The notes below the pieces were generated by a model. The model did not search any database. It was not told the origin of the DNA and was given only the letters and a program-made list of their open reading frames with translations. Position numbers and translations under genes: made by a program. 64,000 nt of DNA, taken from positions 1,715,077 to 1,779,076 of the forward strand of contig ONZQ02000005.1 of assembly GCA_900312665.1 (NCBI GenBank), written 5' to 3'. This document shows positions 55,900-64,000 of the stretch, one piece after another. Each line of letters starts with the position of its first letter. Within the stretch, counting starts at the first letter, position 1. Origin of the DNA: Cephalotrichum gorgonifer (Eukaryota; Ascomycota; Sordariomycetes; Microascales; Microascaceae).

Positions 55900-58515
55900 G
55901 ACTTTGGCCAATGCGGCTGCAGGAGCCCAACCGCTTTTAATGAATGAGTGCTTTTTCTCAACAGCAGCGACGACAACGACTTAACAGTGTTGTCCTTGGC
56001 GGCTGTCGTGTGCGGGGTCGGGCTGAAGCATCGAGAGCTGACTCACCTTGACTGGTGGCTATGCATCGCCCAATAGAAACCGGAGGGTGTGTCGTTCGAG
56101 TGCTTTGTAAATAACTTCTGCGATTGGTCCGATCTGCTTGCTGGACACTTTCTTTCGTCTCCATTTGGGCTAAAGAATCAGCCTTGAGCGTTATATTTCT
56201 CCTGTATACGGCACACCTACGGGAAGAGCAACCGAATCGGGTTCACGACCTTGGGTGCTAGCAACGCTAGGGACGGCCCGTTTCGGCTAAAGTAGGGAGC
56301 CATCATCCTCCTCAGTATATCTCTGGAAAGAATAGCGGGACAGTATTAATTTCGTACACGGCTTGAGAGGCCATCTAAAGTACATGTGGAGTCACGGCTC
56401 AGACTTAGATGAAGAATCCCGGGCCCATACCACCCAGGGCTGGACTGATCTCGATATTTCTAGGCATCTTAGGCAGGGGGGCAAAACGCTGTGGCCACTC
56501 TTGGGCATTCCCCTTCCATAAAGTCCCGAAATCGGACATCGATGCATTCGAGTTCCCGTTTTCATCACATGAATTGACCCTAAGGCCATGCCTTAATCGA
56601 TACTGCCAGTTCTAGGGTCTAACCAACAACTCAAACGAGCTGGAGGCATGTTACTCGGGTATGATTTAATAAATAAGGTTGAGGGCGGCAAAGCGTATAA
56701 TGCGCACAACTTGAGCATATGGCGGCCCGCCTGCGGGTTATGAAGCAACAAGTCTGCAAATGAAGCAAGGCAGCCGCGTGGTTCTACATATAGAGCATGT
56801 GTTTTCGTCTAATTTCTGCCAGAACCGTAAGGTACGGAGACGATACTTCCTGCTTGCATAAAAAACACAGCAGATGGGTGGAGGGATAGGGGCCGAGACA
56901 TGCTTCGAGCTAGGGTTTGAGGTGGGGGGCTGTGTGTGTTCGGATGGACAAGCTGGGGAAGTAGTAGTAAGGTCTCATGGTAGCCATGCTTGAAAGGCAT
57001 TAAAGGTTGACCATCCTGATCGTCAAATAGAGTTCGCTGAGCGTGGGCTTAATTGTGAGCGGCGACGGCAGCAGTCCTCAAATCGTATACAGATTGTTGT
57101 TTATTGAGATGAATGTGACCCGTCTGTTAATGGAGTAATCTAATGTGTAGGCTTTGCCGAGTAAATGGGAGGGAGGTTGACTTCAGCTTGTCACATTCGA
57201 CAATACATAGCAATACAGGGCAGCTACCATTCACATAGTTCCTACCAGTCCGTTATACACTTGCGGAAAGAAAGACGTTACTAGCTATTCATTTATAGCT
57301 CCAGTGTCGCCAGTGCCCATATCTCTGCTCCGTGTGTAGAGTTACAATGTATTAATGTTTTTAGTAAAACATGAACCCTGTTGCCCTCGGTCTCCCTACT
57401 TTAGCGACCCTATCGCTGTTAAACTCAACTATAGATAACGCGGTGCTTCTTCGCCAAAGCTTCAGCTGCATGGCCGACGGAGATAGGGAGCATTCAACAT
57501 CATTGAGATCCAATCGGATAGGATCAGTTTGTTTCCTTGCGGACATCGCCAGATGCAAAGCAGTCGCCACCCACATGTTGCCTAAAATTCATGATAGATT
57601 CAATAAAATGTAAGCACTAGCTAGGACCTTCCCGGTGTTCCAATATTTGTGCCAATCCTACAGCAGTTACCAGATTTGAAATCCATGTCTTGCCGTCGCG
57701 CAGGAAGGGTTGCTGTCACTTTCCGAAGGGGGATGCTACTTTCCCGGAGGGTTTTCACGGAGGGTTTTCATGGAGAGTATTGCGGGAAAAGTGTAATCAT
57801 CAAAAGCTCTTAGCGCAGTGGCGAAATCAGAGATAAGAAAAGCAAGGGTTTGCGAGCGCAACAGGCAGGCGCTTAGCGTACGAGTCTCCAAGGGGTGGCT
57901 TAGAACCGATCACCCCATTGAATTGAATAGAAGGCTCATACAAATGTTCCCCTGTCAATTGAAGTACCTCGGTTTGAACTGACATCCACTGAGCCGGCGT
58001 TAACAAGCCAGCGAATAGAATGCCTCCGAGACACGGGATTAGAGGCGCTAATATTTCGTCCCTGCGTCATGGCCCGCTTCCGGGCATAACAAAGAATACA
58101 TGTAGCAAGCCACTGTACGCGCATGCCGCCGAAATGGTTGGTCTGTACATACAGGCAGTACTTGCAAGCCAGGGGTTGCCGCCTTTTGGTGGCACCAACG
58201 AATGCAGCGAGCATTACAAATGAGCGGGGAGGAAGCGGAGGCGATAATTTTCAGCCCACTTACTAGAGGCTGCAATGGTTTGGATCGCCATGCCGTGGCG
58301 ACTGCGTAGGAAGACAAGACATGCATATTCAGGCAGCGTCCGGGTTGCGCATTTCTCCGTAGGGTAATGATGATTCCTATCTATATAAGGAGGATGATCC
58401 TCCCCAGCAAGACGATGAAGCTGCTCCATTGCCGTATACAACACCTAGATCCCATCCAGATATTGACTCTGACCGCGCTCTTATATATACCTCGATATTC
58501 GACACCACTCCCGCA
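55900..58515. other. Gene-poor block, 2.6 kb
   Basis: NLR promoter side and alcohol dehydrogenase upstream region. I see no gene, only short chance frames and a 13-bp tandem duplication at 57745-57770. Confidence 0.45.
57745..57770. repeat. 13-bp tandem duplication
   Basis: cggagggttttca occurs twice in direct succession in noncoding DNA. Confidence 0.8.
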
Positions 58516-59657
58516 ATGCCTGACTTCACCGTATTCAAAGGTGCCAAAGATGGCAGCCCTTTCAAGACTACTACATCCAAGCCCGATGGACTCACTGGTG
58601 ACCAAGTTGTGGTCCGAGTCACAGCGTCTGGAGTTTGCGGAACCGGTAAGACCATATCCTCTCTTGTCTTTACCCCCTATAAAGCGAATTGTAGCGAAAG
58701 CTAATATTACTGAAGATCTGCATTATGTAAGTTGAACTAATCCCTACCCTACGCTATGTGATCCATAGCGTTTTCTAAACTGACAACTCGCAGAAACACG
58801 CCGACATGGTCCTCGGCCACGAAGGTGTCGGCGTCGTTGAAGAGCTCGGGCCGGATGTCAAGTACCTGAAGAAGGGCGACCGCGTTGGCTGGGGTTACGA
58901 AACCAACAGCTGCGGCCACTGCGCTGCCTGCGTTTCTGGACAGGAGATGTCCTGCCCCGAGCGCTCCCTCTACGGCTTCGCCAACCACGACCAGGGCAGC
59001 TTCTCGTCCCATGCCATTTGGCGCGAGGCCTTCCTCCACCCTATACCCGATGGAATCAACGACGAGCACGCGGCCCCCTTGCAGTGTGCCGGCGCCACTG
59101 TCTTCACAGCACTGTACGATGTCAAACCTACCGAGACGGTAGGGATCTTGGGGGTGGGCGGCCTCGGGCACCTCGCCATTCAGTTTGCGGCGAAGATGGG
59201 GTGCCGCGTAGTCGTGCTCTCGGGCTCCGATAGGAAGAGGGAGCAAGCTAAAGCTCTTGGGGCGCACCGATTCATCGTCTTGAACAAGGGCAAGGGCAAA
59301 GCCCCCGAGGAAGGTGAACCGTGGCTTCTCTCGCGCCTCCTGGTGACGACGTCGGCACAGCCCGATTGGGAGGCCATCATTCCAATGATGGCACCTCAGG
59401 GTCGGATTTGGCCGTTGTCAGTGGATGCGGGGAACCTGGTGATTCCGTACATGTCCCTACTCGCTGGAGCCATCCGGATCCAGGGCTCGCTGGGGTCCAC
59501 GCGAACTGTGCATCGCGATATGCTTGCCTTTGCCGCCCGACATGGTATCAATCCTGTGATTGAGAAGTTCCCCATGACGGAGGATGGGATCAAGGAGGCG
59601 ATGGAAAAGCTGGAAAAGGGGGATGTGCACTACAGGGCTGTTCTGGTGGCCCAGTGA
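58516..59657 (+). CDS. Zinc-dependent alcohol dehydrogenase with 11-nt micro-exon
   Basis: Medium-chain NAD(P)-dependent alcohol dehydrogenase, cinnamyl/ADH6-like, 334 aa. Exons 58516-58645, 58716-58726 (11 nt) and 58794-59657. The micro-exon plus flanks supplies CGTDLHYKHADMVLGHEG, which holds the catalytic-zinc ligands Cys 41 and His 56 with Glu 57. The structural-zinc site is complete: Cys 87, 90, 93 and 101 (SCGHCAAC...MSC). The coenzyme loop is GILGVGGLGHLAIQFA. Without the 11-nt exon the frame breaks, so its inclusion is needed. It is slightly shorter than typical family members. Likely role: reduction of aldehydes or oxidation of alcohols in the cytosol. Confidence 0.92.
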
Positions 59658-60090
59658 CGGAATCATGCCGCGCCCAAGTAAATCTGCAGGTGGCTCAGCG
59701 AAAGGAAAGAGATGATATGATCTTTACGCTCCTGTGGTTTACTTGACGTAGACGAGGGTTTAGGTTTATATTCATTTTGAACTTGGGTGGCAACCTCGGA
59801 AAGGCTATTCTGGGCACTCACACAATATAATCACCGATCCAAGACTCAAAAATGTGGTTATGAATTGAGGAAATACTTATATCTACATATAGCATCTCTG
59901 TTATTCGAAAGTGCCGCATCACCGCTTTTTAATTTTAGTACTTGTTCAAGACCAACTAGCGGGTAGGTAGAATTGGGGAGGGGATGTTGGTGCCACTCAA
60001 ATTCGTCAATGGCTGGTCGCTATGTTCTGAGTTTTAGTTTGGACACCTTTTGGGTGATTTTGGAGATGACAAAGCCAACAACAATTAACG
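59658..60090. other. Intergenic region
   Basis: 433 bp of 3' flank of the dehydrogenase and 5' flank of tRNA-Phe. No other feature seen. Confidence 0.5.
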
Positions 60091-60178
60091 GCGATGATAG
60101 CTCAGCTGGGAGAGCGTCAGACTGAAGAAATTATCATCAGACTCCTGAAGGTCCCCGGTTCAAGCCCGGGTCGTCGCA
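60091..60178 (+). tRNA. tRNA-Phe(GAA): tRNA-Phe(GAA), intron-containing copy
   Basis: The acceptor GCGATGA pairs with TCGTCGC, discriminator A. The loop CTGAAG gives anticodon GAA at 60124-60126. A 15-nt intron (60128-60142) follows base 37. The spliced anticodon arm equals that of the copy at 7063-7135. The T arm is CCCCGGTTCAAGCCCGGG. A T run downstream is a Pol III terminator. Confidence 0.94.
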
Positions 60179-60705
60179 GTTACTTTTTTCTTCCGTTTTT
60201 TTTTTGTCTCTTTTGCCTATTGTGGATTTTTTTTAGCTCCCATCCTTGTAGAGGAGAATTCATCCGGCGGTCAATTCAACTAGCGGTAAACTCTTACTCG
60301 AGAAGAGACCCAGGGCGATTTCCCCGAGACCCCTCGGTCGGCTTTTCCTGTCTTCATACCCACCTGATGCTTGACTCCACTCCACCTCCCGATCTTGGCA
60401 GGACGACCACGGGCGCGACCCATTTTTCCAGAGTGGGTCCTCTGTCTTACATGGTAGGGACAGGGGCTAAGATGCCCCGTTAACTATAAGGCTCTATTTG
60501 TTAGCCACTTCACACTATGCCACGAAGGCTGGATCATGCAGCCCAAGTGCAAAGCCTCAAATAGTGTAAGTGTCTGGTCATAATATAGTAGGGATTGTAT
60601 TTGGTCTCTAACAACGCATCCTTCGAGACAATGGGTATAATGATAATAGTTGCCTTGTAGGCAGCATTCTACGCACGCTAGCCATGCCCACCCTTCCCTT
60701 CCAAC
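60179..60705. other. Intergenic region
   Basis: The first bases carry T runs that end tRNA-Phe transcription. The remaining ~450 bp show no convincing gene. Confidence 0.5.
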
Positions 60706-61400
60706 TCAACGCGCGATGCCAACAGCAAAGGACAAAGCCACACCTCCAACAAGTGCTTGCATCCCGCCCGTCGTAGAGTGAGTAGCTCCGGACGTAGACG
60801 CACAGTTACCGTTGCTGCTTGAGAAACGGTGCTGCGGCGGCCATGCCACGGTTGACTTTATCGAGGATCCATCGCAGCTGAAGTCGTTGGCGGGACAGCA
60901 CCTGTAGGTTGAGGTGGTCGTAGGAGAGACGACACACCGCTCGTTGGACTCGCAGTAGCCGGGGAGGTCGCTAGTCGGGCAGCAGATGGCATCCTTGGCG
61001 ATGCAGCCGCCTTGGCAGACCTTTTCGGTGCTGAGACAGTTGTCGGTCGAGAAGTTGCTGCTGGAGTCACAGCTGGACCCTCCCGAGGAGGACGAGTCGT
61101 CGTCGTCGTCGTCGTCATCTGAGCTGCCACTTGAGTGGCTGCTGCTCCCGCCGCCGCCGCGTTTGGGTTCGCGAGCGACGAGGGATGACAATGTATTAGG
61201 TACTTCGTCGAGTCGTGCAGCTGTTTGTCGTTAGCGATGAGAGCGTTCCGAGGAAGACCGATACGAAAATGGAAAGGCTGACAGCCTGGCTGGCGTGGAT
61301 GCGAGCTTCACGTACAGAGATCGCGTGCCCAGGCGGGAGTCTGGAAAGAGTGGCCAACGGCGACAAGAGCGGCCACGAGGACAAGTGGTGAGGCACGCAT
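60706..61400 (-). CDS. Cysteine-rich secreted protein, probably GPI-anchored
   Basis: Predicted cell-surface protein of 199 aa from exons 61400-61316 and 61220-60706 (95-nt intron). The signal peptide is MRASPLVLVAALVAVGHSF-like. A Gly/Ser stretch and an eight-residue Asp run follow, the latter encoded by a GTC microsatellite on the + strand. The central region has about twelve cysteines including CLSTEKVCQGGC, AICCPTS, YCESNERC and YRCCPAND, a small disulfide-rich module. The C-terminus is hydrophobic after a small-residue site (TTGGMQALVGGVALSFAVG), as in GPI-anchored proteins. Function unknown; similar modules occur in fungal wall and surface proteins. Confidence 0.8.
61096..61116. repeat. 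GTC microsatellite, seven units, coding
   Basis: Seven gtc units encode most of an Asp run in the secreted protein on the minus strand. Length variation between strains is plausible. Confidence 0.9.
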
Positions 61401-62694
61401 GTTGACGGCGATTCAAAGAGGGAAATTACTAAACGAGAGTGTGGTTCGCGATGGGTCGCTCGCTTGGGTGGTCTGAAAGTGCCTCGAAATTTCCAGCGAA
61501 CAAAAACATAAGCCAAGAGTTGGAAGGGGAGCGCCAAGGATTTAAATAAACAAGCTTTGGGCCAAGCCGCTGGGATAGGGAAGGCAAGCCATCCTTCAGC
61601 CCTTTTTTCGCTCACGCGGAGAGTTATTTGTCCGATCTATAGGGCAGAACAAGGGCCGACAATAGTGCTTACTGGACACATTCTGCTTGTATTGCGAGCA
61701 GCAAGGACACTCGTTCCACACCGCGTTCCGCTCTCCATTCCGCGCGGGGGTGGGGGGGAGCGAGTGGGTGGAAACTGCGCTGTCATTGGAGAGATGGTGG
61801 ATCTTAAAATTAAGCTGCACGGATGATGCTGGGGTTGGGGATATTAGGGCTCAGGCTGATACTAATTAAGCAAAGCGGGAGCTGAAGGAAGGGGCGGAGC
61901 TACAGTGTAATACTTGTTCAAGCAGGTCAGCCGCAGGTGGCTGTGCCACAGCTTGGCAGAAATGTCATACCCCAGTCAGCTGGATGGCTGGAAATTTTGA
62001 TCGAAACAGAGGACGCAGGATGGACTTTTACGAGGAGATGAGCGTGCGTCTGCTGCCTTCTGTGTTGGGGATAATCGAGGGATTAGATGATTTTGGTCTG
62101 TGGAGGACGTAACTACAAAAGTCCACGATTTGCTGCGCATTCGTAAAAGCATAGATCGTCTGTCAGCGCTCTAATGCTGTAAACACCGATCAACAAGTAC
62201 CTCATTTACGTATATGTAGTAGTACTTGTGCAGGGGTGGATGCACCACGATTGACCCATCGTTCGTTCGCGAACCAGGCAGCGCCACGGGGCGATAAGAT
62301 TGCAGGTGCCAATTCCGGAATCATTCGGCGAGACATCTTTGGAGTAAGGATGGTCCCAAAATTATTTGCTTATCGCCCCAGCCACCCTCACCCCTGTGGC
62401 GCTGCAGGGCTTTGCTCTTATCCCAGCTGAGTTCTCCTCGACTCGAACCAGTGGCGCTCCAGCTCACCTGAAGGTAGCCGGCCCAGCCAACTAGCCAATC
62501 AGACCCGCTATCACATACCTAAAATGTAAAGAAAAGAAAAAAAAGTCATTCTTGTCACGTGCTGTACAATCTTCCAAATTTCTTCTTTGGAGATTGCAGG
62601 GATGGACATTCTGCCTCCTCTCCACTCTTTGTCTTACAAAAAAAAAACACCTTCACCGAGCCATATCTCATAATATAAGAGGAATTAAGTCATA
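61401..62694. other. Divergent intergenic region
   Basis: 1.3 kb between two outward-facing genes, so it holds two promoters. A poly-A tract at about 62638-62647 lies 50 bp before the right-hand gene. No other feature was recognised. Confidence 0.5.
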
Positions 62695-63181
62695 ATGCCT
62701 ATCTCCAAGAAAGCAAGGGTACGTCTACCCGCCTAACGAGCCTTCTCCGTGTCATCCTTTGCTATTTAGCTGGGATGTGGAGGGTCTGGTGGAGCGGGCC
62801 CGGGTTGGGTGTGATTTTCCTCGGATGTGATGGAATGGGAAAGTCGTGAGAAGAAGCGGATCTTATGGCTGATAATCGAACAGGTCCAGCGGGAGCATAA
62901 GAAGGCTGGGGCTGCCGGAACCCGCGCTCCTGTTAAGGCCAACGGACTGCCGGTCAAGGCTCCCAAGCCTACATCTATCGTACATCTCACCCTCCCGGGG
63001 AGATATATCCTGTTTGCCGGAATATAGGCACTGGTTGGTACTGACATGTCGATAGTGCGCCAACTGCCGCAAGGAAATCGTCAACACCAACAAGGCCCAG
63101 CTCGAGCTCCATGCCACGACGCACGACCAGAAGCTCTGGCCTAAGGAGAAGTGCTGGCCCAACGATTTCCCTGCTGCTTAA
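62695..63181 (+). CDS. Small zinc-binding protein
   Basis: Conserved small protein of 81 aa. Exons 62695-62718, 62884-62979 and 63056-63181 (introns 165 and 76 nt). The N-terminus is basic and disordered (MPISKKARVQREHKK, then an Ala/Pro/Lys stretch). The C-terminal part begins CANCRKEIVNTNKAQLELH and continues with ATTH and EKCWPNDF. The CX2C plus two His and a further Cys suggest one zinc site. Homologous small proteins are widespread in ascomycetes, some related to the eukaryotic zf-met2-like group; function unknown. The long first intron for such a short gene and a strong poly-A tract upstream suggest a well-expressed housekeeping gene, which is inference. Confidence 0.75.
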
Positions 63182-64000
63182 GCGGTGGCATGTGCGGTGA
63201 ATAACCTTCAGTTTCAAACATGGAAAGACTGAGGAAGAGGGTGTTTTGCCCTCTGTACCTCTCAAATGAGAGTGACAGGAGCCAATAGTCTCGACGGCCC
63301 CCTTCAAGGGCTGTACCTAGGTCGAGCAGTCCACAGGCTGATTGCCCGCGATAGCCCTGTAGAGGGAAGAAACAGACAAGCAGGCACACAGACAAGAAAA
63401 GGAGGTTTGCCTCCGGCCCACAGGCTCTAACAAGTGTCTCTTGAGTCAGTCAAGAAGCATGACATGAGCAATTATGATACCTACTGCTGTATAGACATCG
63501 TTCAATATATCATTATAGCCAATATCCTACTGTTCTTTGATCCTGTTGACCGAGGTTACTTTCTGTAGTCTAGTGCTTGTAGGGTAGTGGTTGAAACGGC
63601 GGTGCTGTTACATGCATTTATCGTTGGGCATTTGGGTACCATGTCTACAAAAGGCAAATCCTGAATATTCACTTGCTCTATTCGCGTTTTCCACAAGTAT
63701 GCGCAAGGGACCAGTACTTACAATGTAACTACGTGTATTTCGTGTGGGACAAATTATCGGGTGAGTAAAGTGGATCTGTCTGGTGATCTCGGCCTGGAGT
63801 CCAATTCTTATTCCTTAATCATTCCCCCACGAGTTGGGCCTAGGGCACACTGATGAGGCAACAAACGTCATGCTCGCTAACTAGTTCTTAAATGACATCC
63901 CTTGTCGTTGCGCCAATCGCCGCGCCAGAAGCCGGGATCAAGAAGTCACTAGCTCGGACTCTTGAGTCCGCCCCTCGCGCACCCTTCAGAGTGGACGGAT
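63182..64000. other. Intergenic region to window edge
   Basis: 819 bp of 3' flank. Only chance frames seen; the neighbouring gene to the right is outside the window. Confidence 0.5.

Noticed and set aside
1..64000. CRISPR arrays, bacterial operons, integrases
   Set aside because: The DNA is fungal; no regularly spaced identical repeats or bacterial mobile-element genes were seen.

Overview
This window reads as nuclear DNA of a filamentous ascomycete (Pezizomycotina). The evidence is many short GT-AG introns (about 40-165 nt) with CTAAC/CTGAC-like branch points, tRNA genes with small introns after base 37, fungus-restricted families (Zn(II)2Cys6 regulators, a NACHT-WD40 NLR, a heme-thiolate peroxidase, a siderophore-type MFS carrier) and no operons. 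Family content hints at Eurotiomycetes-like relatives, but this is a weak inference. Exon joins were deduced by eye from splice signals, reading-frame arithmetic and family conservation; no alignment was run.

Layout. 0-9.8 kb: a Zn2Cys6 regulator cut by the left edge, an intracellular GH2 beta-mannosidase, tRNA-Val(CAC), an intronless tRNA-Phe(GAA) and an intronless Zn2Cys6 regulator. 10.7-14.8 kb: a BAHD-type acyltransferase and a Zn2Cys6 regulator transcribed divergently from one 0.66-kb intergenic region. 16-27.6 kb: five genes for small-molecule chemistry and transport: an MDR-type oxidoreductase, a cytochrome P450, a Baeyer-Villiger-type flavin monooxygenase, an NtaA/SnaA/DszA-type FMN monooxygenase and a Dal5-like MFS transporter. 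No polyketide, peptide or terpene backbone enzyme is present, so this is either a catabolic cluster or a set of tailoring genes. tRNA-Ala(CGC) lies inside it. 27.8-33.4 kb: tRNA-Ser(AGA), a clearly broken dynamin-like GTPase pseudogene and a secreted heme-thiolate peroxidase. 33.4-37 kb: a gene-poor block.

37-46 kb: a degenerate C2H2-type zinc-finger protein followed by a tandemly duplicated, partly broken C-terminal module; a siderophore-type MFS transporter with an inverted pair of perfect SreA/GATA-type sites 442 bp upstream; tRNA-Gly(GCC); and a fungal protein of unknown role carrying a one-base frameshift. 46-56 kb: a small secreted cysteine-rich protein, a VBA/FNX1-like MFS transporter and a four-exon NACHT-WD40 NLR of about 1,511 aa. 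58.5-64 kb: a zinc alcohol dehydrogenase, a second tRNA-Phe(GAA) that has an intron, a GPI-type cysteine-rich secreted protein and a small zinc-binding protein.

How it fits together. The window looks like accessory chromosome territory: catabolic or secondary-metabolism enzymes with local regulators, iron uptake under predicted iron-dependent repression, self/non-self or defence-type GTPase and NLR genes in different states of decay, and secreted proteins. The observations most worth following are the BVMO/FMN-monooxygenase/P450/MFS group, a four-copy ~40-bp-spaced promoter motif in front of its MFS gene, the palindromic SreA site, and the decayed dynamin gene whose first stop replaces the P-loop glutamine codon.
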